Shown here: positions 7,536 to 15,492 of the stretch, in pieces
How positions within the stretch are numbered: the first letter of the stretch is position 1
How the letters are laid out: every line of letters starts with the position of its first letter
Source: JBDTSW01 sp051004675
GTDB lineage: Bacteria; Actinomycetota; Thermoleophilia; Solirubrobacterales; 70-9
Assembly (NCBI GenBank): GCA_051004675.1
Contig: JBPCKC010000039.1
Coordinates: 1 to 56,262 of the forward strand
DNA: 56,262 nt
Direction of reading: 5' to 3'
Notes under the pieces: generated by a model
Seen by the model: the letters and a program-made list of their open reading frames with translations, nothing else
Told to the model about the DNA's origin: nothing
Databases searched by the model: none
Position numbers and translations under genes: made by a program

Positions 7536-7948
7536 CACCGCGTCCTCCAGAGCAAGAAGATGCCGGCAACGACCAGCGCGATCGCCGCGCTCTCTGGCAG
7601 CCACCCCCACGGGTACTCGATTAGCGCACCCGCGTCGATGCCGTCGGACTTCCACGCCCGATGGAATCGCCGGCCTTCCGCCTCCAGGGCCAACGGCGCC
7701 CGCAGGGCGAACAGGAGCCCTCCGATCGTCAGGCCGGTAGCGATCGACCACGGCGCCATCCCGCGAACGGCGCGCCGTCTCGCCGGATCGTCGATCCGCG
7801 GCGGCGCGATCCCACCCAGCCCGGCTCCCAGCAGCCCGCCGAAGAGCAGTTGCGGAAAGAAGAAACCGATTGCGATCAGGACCGCGAACGCAGCGGCGAT
7901 CGCGTTCTGCTCGTCCCGCTTCCGATCAGGCGCCGACGTCGAGCCCAC
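7535..7948 (-). CDS. Small membrane protein of the transfer module
   Basis: The 137-residue protein shows about three hydrophobic helices: IAAAFAVLIAIGFFFPQLLFG, WSIATGLTIGGLLFAL and SAAIALVVAGIFLLW at the C-terminus. GTG 7948 is preferred because a strong GGAGG lies about eight bases upstream on the minus strand. The gene overlaps the upstream winged-helix gene by 23 bp and the coupling ATPase by one base. Its place between these two suggests a membrane anchor or partner for the ATPase, but no family is recognised. Confidence 0.6.
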   Translation of the reverse strand: MGSTSAPDRKRDEQNAIAAAFAVLIAIGFFFPQLLFGGLLGAGLGGIAPPRIDDPARRRAVRGMAPWSIATGLTIGGLLFALRAPLALEAEGRRFHRAWKSDGIDAGALIEYPWGWLPESAAIALVVAGIFLLWRTR

Positions 7949-8567
7949 GCTCCACCTCCATGAACCCGTCCAGGCCCACCCGCTCGACCTCCTCACCGAT
8001 CAACCGTGCGAGAACTGCGTTTGGAACGACCCACCGCACTTGCCGATAGCCGGACGTCGCGTAGGCGGACAGGACGGACTCACGCCGCGTCCGACCCTTC
8101 GAACTGAGCTCGATCTCGTAAGCGACCAGCCCGCCGCCCGTGAGCGACTCAACCGCATCGGGAATCCGATCGCAACGGCCGATCACGTCCAGCTCGCCCG
8201 GCCCGAACAGACCATTGAGAGCGCTTCGCCCACCGCGTTGCCGGCGCAGCTCCTGGTCGGTCGCGATCACGGCGTTCTCACCTTCTCGGGCCACGATCAG
8301 CTCGGCCAGCGCGAGTGCGTGCTCGTAGCTGCCGGGACGCAGCGACCGGCCGTTGACCGTGTAGAGCGCCGGCCGCTCGGCGAGCAGGTGCAGCCGCCGC
8401 ACGAGCCCGAACGAGATGAGCACCTGCAGCCGGCGATAGCCCTGCGTCCGCCCGAGCTCGAACCGACGACGGATCTGCTCGATGCTCGCCCCAGGCAACC
8501 GGCCAAGCCAGACGGAGATCTCGAGATCCCTCGCCGTCAGTACTCCTGATGTGGCCGTCTTTCGCAT
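7926..8567 (-). CDS. Replication-relaxation-family-like winged-helix protein
   Basis: The 213-residue protein opens with LTARDLEISVWLGRLPGASI and RRRFELGRTQGYRRLQVLISFGLV, a winged helix-turn-helix. It continues with LYTVNGRSL and a C-terminal nuclease-like half containing VAYEIELSSKGRTR and YRQVRWVV. That arrangement resembles the replication-relaxation family of actinobacterial plasmids and integrative elements, often found beside coupling ATPases as here. It may nick, bind an origin or regulate the operon; E-x-E/K residues in EIELSSKG hint at a PD-(D/E)XK-like core but this is not established. It heads the minus-strand operon running through to the integrase, and 14-bp direct repeats lie upstream. 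Confidence 0.65.
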   Translation of the reverse strand: MRKTATSGVLTARDLEISVWLGRLPGASIEQIRRRFELGRTQGYRRLQVLISFGLVRRLHLLAERPALYTVNGRSLRPGSYEHALALAELIVAREGENAVIATDQELRRQRGGRSALNGLFGPGELDVIGRCDRIPDAVESLTGGGLVAYEIELSSKGRTRRESVLSAYATSGYRQVRWVVPNAVLARLIGEEVERVGLDGFMEVERGLDVGA

Positions 8568-8595
8568 CGACCCCCTACTTCCAAGTCGGAGCCGA

Positions 8596-8664
8596 CCGCG
8601 TTTTGTATGGAGGCATCTCGCTCATCGCTCTACCTCTTAGGCGCAGTCCGCCGCGTTTTGTATG
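8596..8664. repeat. Pair of 14-bp direct repeats in divergent control region
   Basis: CCGCGTTTTGTATG occurs exactly at 8596-8609 and 8651-8664, 55 bp apart, about five helical turns. They sit 29 bp upstream of the start of the replication-relaxation-like gene, inside the 416-bp gap 8568-8983 between divergent genes. The rest of that gap has a perfect 10-bp palindrome AGTCCGGACT at 8726-8735 and no convincing gene. Tandem iterons, operators for the winged-helix protein, or part of a transfer origin are the plausible roles. Confidence 0.5.
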
Positions 8665-8983
8665 TCGCCTGTTCGGATCACGGGCCTCAGTACCTAGTCG
8701 CGCCAGACCCGAAAATGTCCCCATTTAGTCCGGACTTTCTGCCGCCAGCGGAGCCGCGCCGACCCCGGCACCTTGCTCGTCGAGGGGGCGGGGTCGGCGG
8801 CGGCGGCGGAGCGCCCTTTGGCTGCCCCAGACAGCGATCTGCCTACGGAGTCCGCGTCCAGTGGGGTATCCGTACCCTCGGGGCCCGCCGAGGCGGACGT
8901 GGGTGAGAATCGGCGCAGATTCGTTCCCCAAAATTGCGGCTTTGCGCGCCACCGCATCCGATCGCATGCCTAGAGTGGTGGAT

Positions 8984-9259
8984 ATGGATCAGGCAGCCCA
9001 ACTACGCGAGGAAGAGCACTTCCGGCAGGTAGAGCGCGCGCTGCTCTACGCGGACGACGCGGCGCGCAAGCTCGGCGATATCGCCGCCGCCCTGAAGAAG
9101 GATGGCGCGGCGGCTCACCTCACGGCTGCACTCGAAACCGCGGCCAGCTCAATCCGCGCGGATCACAAGAGGCTGATGAAGTCCGTCTACTTCCGCGCTC
9201 CCGGGCATAGCCAGGAGCAACTCTCCGCCAACGACGGCGAAGAGCGACTCGCTTCCTAG
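8984..9259 (+). CDS. Small helical protein preceding the restriction-methyltransferase
   Basis: The 91-residue protein is predicted almost wholly helical: MDQAAQLREEEHFRQVER, then ALLYADDAARKLGDIAAALKK and ALETAASSIRADHKRLMKS. It ends 13 bp before the MmeI-like gene on the same strand, so the two probably form an operon. No known domain is recognised. A start at GTG 8975 or ATG 8966 is also possible. By position it may be a specificity, control or immunity partner of the restriction enzyme, but nothing in the residues proves it. Confidence 0.55.
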   Translation: MDQAAQLREEEHFRQVERALLYADDAARKLGDIAAALKKDGAAAHLTAALETAASSIRADHKRLMKSVYFRAPGHSQEQLSANDGEERLAS

Positions 9260-9272
9260 AGACTCCAGCCCG

Positions 9273-11993
9273 GTGCCCCCGACCGGCGAGGAGATCAGAG
9301 CGAACCTGACGCGCTTCGTCGCTCGATGGAGCGTTCGGGAGGGCAACGAGCGGAGCGAAGCGCAGACCTTCCTCACGGAACTCTTTGAGTGCTTCGGGCA
9401 GCGGCTCTCCGACGTGGCCAAGTTCGAGCACTTCCAGGCCGGCGGCTTCGTCGACCTGATTTGGGAGCGCGTCTGCATCATCGAGATGAAGTCGGCGAGC
9501 GAGGCCAAGCGGCTGGCAAGTCATCGCCCGCAGGCGCTCGCATACTGGCGCACCGCCGCCGATCCGGACCGAAATGTGCCAACCCCCGCGTACGTAGTTC
9601 TTTGCGCCTTCACACGCTTCGAGATCTGGGAGCCCGGACGCTACCCGGACGCGCCGCGCGTCACGTTTGACCTTGAAGAGCTGCCCGACCGCTACACGGC
9701 GCTCCTCTTCCTGGCCGGAGACGAGCCGGTGTTCGCTGCGCGCCAAGAGGCCGTCACCATCGAGGCCGTCGCGAAGCTTGCGGAGCTGTTTCTGGAGATC
9801 GACAACCGCGCCGAAGGCGAGCCAGACGAGCGACGGCGCTTCATCCTTCAGGCGGTCTGGTGCATGTTCGCCGAGGATCTCGGCCAGATCCCAGCCGCGG
9901 GGTTCACCCGCATCGTCGAGGACCTGATCGCGAATCCCCGCCGGTCGAGCGCCGACGATCTCGGCCGCCTGTTCGAGCATCTGAACGACCCGGCCCCGAA
10001 ACGACCCCAACACGGTCTCTACGCGAACGTTCCATTCGCGAACGGCTCACTATTTGCGACGCCGTCTCGAATCGACCTCACGCCGGAAGAGCTGGCGCTC
10101 CTCCGCGAATCCGCCAGCTCCAACTGGCGACAGGTCCAGCCCTCGATCTTCGGCTCGCTTCTGCAGGGCGTCTTCGGCCGGGAGAAGCAATGGCAGCTCG
10201 GTGCCCACTACACGCATGAGGCCGAGATTCAGAAGATCGTCTTGCCCACCATCGTGGGGCCGTGGACCGAACGGATCGAGAGCCTCGCCACGTTTAAAGA
10301 CGCTCAGCGCGCGCAGGCCGACCTCCTCAACTACCTCGTCCTGGATCCCGCCTGCGGATCGGGCAACTTCCTCTACGTCGCCTACCGCGAGCTGCGCAGA
10401 ATCGAGTCCGCCCTTGCACGCAAGGTCGAGGCGCTCGCGAAAGCCGAGGGCCGCTCCGACCAGACCGGGCTCACAGCGTTCTTCCCTCTGCAAAACATGC
10501 GTGGCATCGAAATCGAGCAGTTCGGCGTCGACCTCGCACGGGTCACGCTCTGGATGGGCCATCGGCTGGCCGTAGAGGAGCTCGACCTTTCCGAGCGGAC
10601 ACTGCCCCTCGCAAACCTTTCGGGAATCCGCCGAGCCGACGCACTGCAGGTCGAGTGGCCGGCCGCCGATGCGATCATCGGCAACCCGCCCTATCACGGC
10701 TCGCAGAATCTCCGCGGCGTGCTTGACGAGGACTACGTCGAGTGGCTCGGGAGTCACTTCGGGGCGGGGCTCAAGGATCTCTGCGTCTACTGGTTCCGGC
10801 GTGCCGCCGATCAGATGCGCCCCGGGGACCGGGCCGGCCTCGTCGGCACGAACTCGATCAGCCAGAACCGAGCCCGGGGGGCGAGCCTCAACTACGTCAT
10901 CGAGAAGGGCGGCGTCATCACCGACGCCGTGTCGCGACAGAAGTGGCCCGGCGAAGCCGTCGTCAACGTCAGCATCGTCAACTGGGTCCACGAGCCCGCA
11001 TCGGTGCCGGAGCACTTCGAGCTCGATGGCGTCCCGGTCGAGGGCATCAACACCCGGCTGCGAGAGTCGCTCTTGCCCGTCGAGGAGTACGAGCCCCTCG
11101 CCGCGAACGCCGGGCTTGCGTTTCAGGGGCCGATCCCGGCGGGCAGCTTCTATCTGACCGTCGATGAGGCGGACGAACTCAGGGCGCGGCCGGAGGCCGA
11201 CTACCCCGAGGTCGTCCGCCCGTATCTCGTCGGAGACGACATCACCGAGGATCCGCAGCAACGGCCGCGCCGCTGGATCATCGACTTCGCCATGCGCTCG
11301 CTTGAGGAGGCAATGCGCTACCCGGAGGCGCTTCGTCTCGTGCGAGACCGCGTGAAGCCAGAGCGCGACAAGAACCGCCGCAAGGCGTACCGGGAGTACT
11401 GGTGGCGCTTCGCTGAGCCGCGGCCGGGGCTGCGCGCCAAGCTCGCGCCCCTCTCGCGCTTCATTGCCGGCAACGCACAGGGGAAACGATTCCTGTTCGT
11501 CTGGTGCGACTCTTCCGTCTGCCCCAGCAACCTCACGAATGTCTTCACCTTCGAGGACGACTACGTGATGGGCGTGCTCACGTCCTCCGTCCACGGGGCG
11601 TGGGCTCGCTCCGAGTCCTCAACGCTGCGGATCGATCTCCGCTACACGCCAACTTCCTGCTTCGAAACGTTCCCCTGGCCGCAGCCGGAGCACGGGATGC
11701 GGGAGGAGATCGGCAACATCAGCAAGGGCTTGATCCAGCGCCGCCAAGCGATCTGCCTCGAGAGCGCGATTGGCCTCACCGAGCTCTACAACCAGGTCGA
11801 CGATGGGGCGTGGCAGGACATCGCCGCGCTTCATGGCGATCTCGACGCCGCGGTCCTGCGCGCCTACGGGTGGCCGGCGTCGATCGCGACGGACCCCCTG
11901 GAGCTCAAGACGCAACTGGCCGAACGCCAGAAGCAAACTGCCAGCGGCTCCGTTCCTTACGCGCCTTTCCCGTCAATGCGTGAACAACGCTAA
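9273..11993 (+). CDS. MmeI-like type IIG/IIL restriction-modification enzyme
   Basis: The 906-residue single-chain enzyme starts at GTG 9273. A PD-(D/E)XK nuclease lies at the N-terminus, with D61 in FVDLIWE and E71-x-K73 in IIEMKSA. A helical spacer follows (about 150-330). The adenine-N6 methyltransferase has SAM motif LDPACGSGNF near residue 355, GIEIEQFGVDLA after it, and catalytic NPPY near 469. The C-terminal third (about 600-880) is a target-recognition plus helical region. This matches MmeI-type enzymes that methylate one strand and cut at a distance, with specificity set by the TRD. No separate subunit is needed; an upstream small gene is probably co-transcribed. It looks intact. Confidence 0.85.
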   Translation: MPPTGEEIRANLTRFVARWSVREGNERSEAQTFLTELFECFGQRLSDVAKFEHFQAGGFVDLIWERVCIIEMKSASEAKRLASHRPQALAYWRTAADPDRNVPTPAYVVLCAFTRFEIWEPGRYPDAPRVTFDLEELPDRYTALLFLAGDEPVFAARQEAVTIEAVAKLAELFLEIDNRAEGEPDERRRFILQAVWCMFAEDLGQIPAAGFTRIVEDLIANPRRSSADDLGRLFEHLNDPAPKRPQHGLYANVPFANGSLFATPSRIDLTPEELALLRESASSNWRQVQPSIFGSLLQGVFGREKQWQLGAHYTHEAEIQKIVLPTIVGPWTERIESLATFKDAQRAQADLLNYLVLDPACGSGNFLYVAYRELRRIESALARKVEALAKAEGRSDQTGLTAFFPLQNMRGIEIEQFGVDLARVTLWMGHRLAVEELDLSERTLPLANLSGIRRADALQVEWPAADAIIGNPPYHGSQNLRGVLDEDYVEWLGSHFGAGLKDLCVYWFRRAADQMRPGDRAGLVGTNSISQNRARGASLNYVIEKGGVITDAVSRQKWPGEAVVNVSIVNWVHEPASVPEHFELDGVPVEGINTRLRESLLPVEEYEPLAANAGLAFQGPIPAGSFYLTVDEADELRARPEADYPEVVRPYLVGDDITEDPQQRPRRWIIDFAMRSLEEAMRYPEALRLVRDRVKPERDKNRRKAYREYWWRFAEPRPGLRAKLAPLSRFIAGNAQGKRFLFVWCDSSVCPSNLTNVFTFEDDYVMGVLTSSVHGAWARSESSTLRIDLRYTPTSCFETFPWPQPEHGMREEIGNISKGLIQRRQAICLESAIGLTELYNQVDDGAWQDIAALHGDLDAAVLRAYGWPASIATDPLELKTQLAERQKQTASGSVPYAPFPSMREQR

Positions 11994-12142
11994 CGGCGCC
12001 GAATGCGGACCCGTTCCCGGTCTCATGCTCGCGTGCCCGATCCGCAGGACGAAGCAGGCCGTGCCGGCCCTAGGGTTGGGCGATACGGTGCACAGTCGCG
12101 GTGAACACAGGATCTCGGCGCCAGAAGATCGAAGGACACGCC

Positions 12143-12934
12143 GTGACGCGCGACTCGAGTAACCCAAGTCAAGGCCTGTCCGAGGACGCGATGCATGGTG
12201 CGTTCCAGAGCGAGGCGCAGATGACGACGCCGGCCATCGACGCCGCGCTCTCATGGTGGGGCTCGCGAGCGCCTCTCGACTTCGTCGCGACTGAGGTTGT
12301 CGGTCACGATGCGATCGCGGACCTCGCCGCGGTTCGCTTCGATCAAGGGGCTCTCGCAAAGCGGACCGCTGCAAGCATCCGACCGGTCGTTGACCGCTTG
12401 GCACTGCTGACGATTCTCTGCTCGAGACGTAGGGGACTAACGGTTGGCGAATTGGCGGAGACGCTGCGGGTGACGCGGTCGGGCATCCGACGCGCCGTGC
12501 ACGTCGCCGCAGACGCCGGCGCCCTGCTCAAGACCGAGGACACGTGGCGAGCGCATCCAGATTGGCGCCCTGCGACGAAGCGCATCGTCGCCGTGGAGCT
12601 CAAGCTGCGTGACTATCGACGCGCACTTCAACAAGCGGACGCCTACCTGCGTTGGGCGGACGCCGCTTGGGTGGTGCTGGCGCGAGCTCCATCGCCTGCG
12701 GCGGCTGCACAAGCCCGCGCGCGTGGAATCGGGATCGCCGTCCTTGCTCCGGACGGCACCGTCAAGACGGAATCGCGCGCGCGCGGAGTCCGCGGGACGC
12801 GCGACTGGTCCAGTATCTGGGCCGGGGAGCAGGTTGCTGCCCGCGCCCTCGCCGCCGGGCAATGCCTCGGTTCGCGCCCTGTTAGAGCGCGTCGATCCAG
12901 GCCTGCAGGTGCCCTGGCTCCCGCTGCCCGGTAG
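12143..12934 (+). CDS. Winged-helix protein with PD-(D/E)XK-like nuclease signature
   Basis: The 263-residue protein is read from GTG 12143, which has GAAGGA six bases upstream. A winged-helix segment (about 83-137: LTVGELAETLRVTRSGIRRA) sits between a possible metal aspartate D60 (AIADLAAVRF) and E152-L-K154 (IVAVELKLRDYRRAL). Helix and strand DAYLRWADAAWVVLA follow, then GIGIAVLAPDG. The order D, then ExK, then a Q/A helix and a WVVL strand resembles restriction-endonuclease-like cores, with the wHTH inserted. Its last 53 bp overlap the convergent gene at 12882. It could cleave DNA or act as a regulator; the nuclease reading is an inference from spacing. Confidence 0.55.
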   Translation: MTRDSSNPSQGLSEDAMHGAFQSEAQMTTPAIDAALSWWGSRAPLDFVATEVVGHDAIADLAAVRFDQGALAKRTAASIRPVVDRLALLTILCSRRRGLTVGELAETLRVTRSGIRRAVHVAADAGALLKTEDTWRAHPDWRPATKRIVAVELKLRDYRRALQQADAYLRWADAAWVVLARAPSPAAAAQARARGIGIAVLAPDGTVKTESRARGVRGTRDWSSIWAGEQVAARALAAGQCLGSRPVRARRSRPAGALAPAAR

Positions 12935-13997
12935 CGGACCAGCGCTGCTGAGCGGCCTGGATCACAGCCTGTATCCGAGCAGGACGGCCCGACTGCGATC
13001 CACGTACGGCATCCGTCAACTCCGCAAGCGCGTACAGGCCATGCTGGCCCGCCCAGCGGTGATCCCATGCGCCGCCCCCGGTCGGGTTCAATTGAGTGCA
13101 GAACGTGCACCCGCATGTGCCGGCATGTGCGCCAACGCGGCCAAGATCCTGCCGTGTTAGGAGCGTGAGAAGGGGCGCCGCGAAGTAGCGTGGAACGCGT
13201 GGCACGGAGGGCTGGCCCGCCCGTCGGCGGACCTGCTCGGTGGTGTCGTGCCAGGAGGCCGCCGAGAGTCCGGCCGTGAACCCCCAGACGCCCCAGGCCA
13301 GTGAGAGCCACCCGAGAAGCCCGCTCTGCACGAGCAAGACGCGGCGCCCATCGGCGGCGAGCGGTCGGACGGTTCCTTTCAGGGAGTTCAGCGTGTTCGC
13401 GTCGGCGAGCAGGCTGCGTCGCGCCCAGCGGATCTGAAGTGCGATCCCGAGGTCGTCTGGTAGGTCGGTCAGCTGGTCGAGTAGTACGCGGCGCATCGTC
13501 CCGTCGTCAACCCACTCCTGGCGGACGATGACGCGCACCAACGCTTCCGGGTCGGTCCGCTGAAGGCGCTGGGCAGCGCGCCGCGCCGCATCGACCGCCC
13601 GTTGCATCCCGTTTGGATAAGCGCCCGCCGTCAGATCAACCGTGGGGATGATCACTCCGCCCGGTTGGAGCTGCCGCTGGGCGTCCAGAGCCTCGTCGAC
13701 GGTCGCGTCCCACTGCGCGCGATTCGACGGCGCCGAACGGCGGATCCAGGACGCCGCGGGAACGGTGCCGATCGTGGCGCGACCGTAGCGGATCGCTCCC
13801 GGATCAGCGAGGAAGGGCGCGAGCGGGGTTCGGGCGGCAGCGAGATCTCGGACCCCGCGCTCATGCACGTTCTCGTATGAAGCCAGGAGTCCGGGCACGC
13901 GAAGAGTCCCAGAGCAGGCTGCGCCTACGGGTGCCAGAGCATCCCATTGCTGGTAGGACTGGTGCAGGAGCAACACCGGCGCGCTGGGCAGAGCCAT
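12882..13997 (-). CDS. Uncharacterised CxCxxC protein, possibly TIM-barrel / TGT-DpdA-like
   Basis: The 371-residue protein is coupled to the kinase gene by a TGATG overlap at 13997, which fixes the start. Regular alternation of hydrophobic strands and helices (GGVIIPTVDLTAG, LVRVIVRQEW, RRVLLVQSGLLGWLSLAWG) suggests a beta/alpha barrel. Near the end it has C295-x-C297-x2-C300 with H319 18 residues later in GQHGLYALAEL. tRNA-guanine transglycosylases and the DNA-modifying DpdA proteins carry CxCxxC followed about 25 residues later by HN, so the shape is similar but not identical. Active-site aspartates cannot be assigned. It may be a zinc-binding effector or substrate controlled by the kinase. 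Family uncertain. Confidence 0.5.
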   Translation of the reverse strand: MALPSAPVLLLHQSYQQWDALAPVGAACSGTLRVPGLLASYENVHERGVRDLAAARTPLAPFLADPGAIRYGRATIGTVPAASWIRRSAPSNRAQWDATVDEALDAQRQLQPGGVIIPTVDLTAGAYPNGMQRAVDAARRAAQRLQRTDPEALVRVIVRQEWVDDGTMRRVLLDQLTDLPDDLGIALQIRWARRSLLADANTLNSLKGTVRPLAADGRRVLLVQSGLLGWLSLAWGVWGFTAGLSAASWHDTTEQVRRRAGQPSVPRVPRYFAAPLLTLLTRQDLGRVGAHAGTCGCTFCTQLNPTGGGAWDHRWAGQHGLYALAELTDAVRGSQSGRPARIQAVIQAAQQRWSATGQREPGHLQAWIDAL

Positions 13998-14821
13998 CAG
14001 GCCGGCTCCTCGATGAGGTTCAACACGGATCCGGCGCGCGGTCTGGCGTTCGCCTCGAAGGCGAGCATCGGCTCCATCACACGGCGAACGCGGTCGTCCA
14101 CTCCGTCCCATATCGGCCACTCGGCCGCCTCTTGGCGAGCCAAGAGCTCGTCCACCGACAAGGTCTCACCGTCCTCCATGAAGGGATGCCGGCCGACGCT
14201 GAGCACGAATAGCACGACCCCTGCGGCGAAGATGTCCGACCGGCGCGGCGCCCGTTCACCTCGGAGCTGCTCCGGCGCCATGAACACCGCCGTACCCAGT
14301 TGCCCCGGGTACGCCGTGATCGATGTCGCCAACAGGTCTCGTGCCAGTCCGAGATCGAGGATCACGGGGGCTTCCCAGCGGCCGTCGCGGACGGCGATGT
14401 TCTGCGGCTTGATGTCGCGGTGACCGCGCTCCGTTGCGTGGATCTCGCCGAGACCTCGAACCAAGCCCTGAACGAAGGCCAGCGCGCCCTCCGCATCGGG
14501 CCGCTCATCCGCCGCCAGCTTGCTGTGCACGGTCCCGCCGGAAATGAACTCGCCACGGATCGCCTGACACCGCTGGCCGTCGTGCTCGATCTCCAGCGTG
14601 CCGTAGAACCGCATGACGTACGGCGAGGAGATCGCCTGCAGCGCGGCGACCTCGCGGTCTGCGCGATCGGATTTAGCGGGATCCAGGAGCTTCAGCGCCT
14701 CCTCCCGCCCAGCCACCACGACCCGCCACACGAAGCCCTGACCCCCTCCATCCAGGGGTTCAATCTCGGTCGCGTCCGGCAGGGCCTTCCGGATTGCCTC
14801 CTCTGGCACGGGGGCGCTCAT
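13997..14821 (-). CDS. Hanks-type serine/threonine protein kinase, cytosolic
   Basis: The 274-residue protein is a complete minimal kinase domain: glycine loop DGGGQGFVW (24-32), K44 in EALKLLD, the catalytic loop HRDIKPQN (134-141), DLG (156-158, in place of DFG) and APEQ (182-185). There is no transmembrane helix or PASTA sensor, so it is not the usual PknB cell-wall kinase. It is the first gene of a two-gene operon and is translationally coupled to the CxCxxC protein. Kinases embedded in defence islands often sense infection or phosphorylate a partner; that role is inferred here from location. The operon start faces the right island edge. Confidence 0.85.
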   Translation of the reverse strand: MSAPVPEEAIRKALPDATEIEPLDGGGQGFVWRVVVAGREEALKLLDPAKSDRADREVAALQAISSPYVMRFYGTLEIEHDGQRCQAIRGEFISGGTVHSKLAADERPDAEGALAFVQGLVRGLGEIHATERGHRDIKPQNIAVRDGRWEAPVILDLGLARDLLATSITAYPGQLGTAVFMAPEQLRGERAPRRSDIFAAGVVLFVLSVGRHPFMEDGETLSVDELLARQEAAEWPIWDGVDDRVRRVMEPMLAFEANARPRAGSVLNLIEEPA

Positions 14822-15153
14822 CTACGAAGATCGTACTGCTGGAGAGCTCACGACCCGACGGGATGCCACGCACAGGTACGGCAGGGAAACCCCTGCATCC
14901 GGGCAGAAACGGCACCGACTTCTCTATTCGACGCTTCAAAGGGGCATGGACCGACCCCCGGTGCGTCACCTGCTACCAGTTCCGGCCCCGGTTACCACCC
15001 CCTCTGCTACCAGATTGCTACCAGTCCCGTCCGAAAACGGGTCAAACGGGCTGGCGAGGGGGAAACGGCGTGACGGGGCGAAAACGGCTCCCCAACTACG
15101 ACAAGAGCGCCCCCGTCGCGATCTGACGCGATCTGGCGGGGACGCTCAACGCA
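14822..15153. other. Intergenic region holding the right island end
   Basis: This 332-bp stretch has no credible gene. It holds the kinase promoter region, a small hairpin with arms GCAGGG (14881-14886) and CCCTGC (14891-14896) without a T-tract, the right GCTACCAG cluster (14972-15024) and a run of sequence leading to the tRNA 3' end at 15154. Confidence 0.5.
14972..15024. repeat. Right GCTACCAG repeat cluster, candidate integrase arm sites / island right end
   Basis: Exact GCTACCAG copies lie at 14972-14979, 15006-15013 and 15017-15024, with a degenerate copy GTTACCAC at 14991-14998. All are in one orientation, and the last two are 11 bp apart, about one helical turn. The same octamer clusters at 478-532. 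One further isolated copy (inverted) lies near 55559; chance expectation is only one or two in the whole window. The tRNA-Gly 3' end is 130 bp further right. Confidence 0.55.
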
Positions 15154-15227
15154 AGCGGCTGATGGGATTCGAACCCACGACCTTCTGCATGGCAAGCAGA
15201 CGCTCTAGCCAACTGAGCTACAGCCGC
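15154..15227 (-). tRNA. tRNA-Gly (anticodon GCC)
   Basis: The minus strand folds as a full cloverleaf. The acceptor stem GCGGCTG pairs with CAGCCGC over seven base pairs, with discriminator T. The D arm is GCTC-AGTTGGCTA-GAGC. The anticodon arm is TCTGC-TTGCCAT-GCAGA, giving anticodon GCC, which reads GGC glycine codons. The T arm contains the invariant TTCGAAT. CCA is not encoded. The 3' end faces the mobile island, the classic orientation for integration, and a relic integrase tail overlaps the 5' end. Confidence 0.95.
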
Positions 15228-15436
15228 GCGGCCACGAGTTTACCCAGCACCCACGCTCGAGCCTCCCGCGCGATCCCGTTCGCGTAGACCATCATCGTGA
15301 ACCTCGGATCCGAGTGGCCGATCTGTTCGGCAATGTCGATTAGCTGATCGGCTCGATCCCGAGCTTCGCGAGCCTCTCGCCTCGATCTGATGCCGCCAGG
15401 GCCACCGCCGTGGAACGCGCCCGGCAAACTTGCCAA
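15218..15436 (-). pseudogene. Remnant of a second tyrosine recombinase (C-terminal end)
   Basis: The last 45 residues of this 72-codon frame contain AEQIGHSDPRFTMMVYAN, the box II end of phage-type integrases with the conserved histidine (GHSD) and nucleophile tyrosine (VYA). Upstream residues do not continue into a catalytic domain in this frame, while related sequence drifts into other frames, so only the tail survives. Its TAG stop lies inside the tRNA-Gly gene. It differs clearly from the intact integrase at 4907-5980 (LGHEDGGALVMARYG), so it records an older, different element at the same tRNA. Confidence 0.6.
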
Positions 15437-15492
15437 CGTCTTCGCGGAGGTCAGTCGGCATCGCGCGCCCTCTCGGCGATACTGCGCGGGCG

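Noticed and set aside
8694..8957. Possible 87-residue minus-strand gene in the divergent gap
   Set aside because: Its end (KVRTKWGHFRVWRD) looks protein-like, but there is no ribosome-binding site or domain and the first part is low-complexity. I left it as non-coding.
10050..11594. Long open frame on the minus strand, opposite the MmeI-like gene
   Set aside because: It is antisense to a clear restriction-methyltransferase, is arginine- and aspartate-rich with no domain, and mirrors the codon pattern of the real gene.
14881..14896. Hairpin upstream of the kinase as a terminator
   Set aside because: The stem is six base pairs and no T-rich tract follows on either strand.
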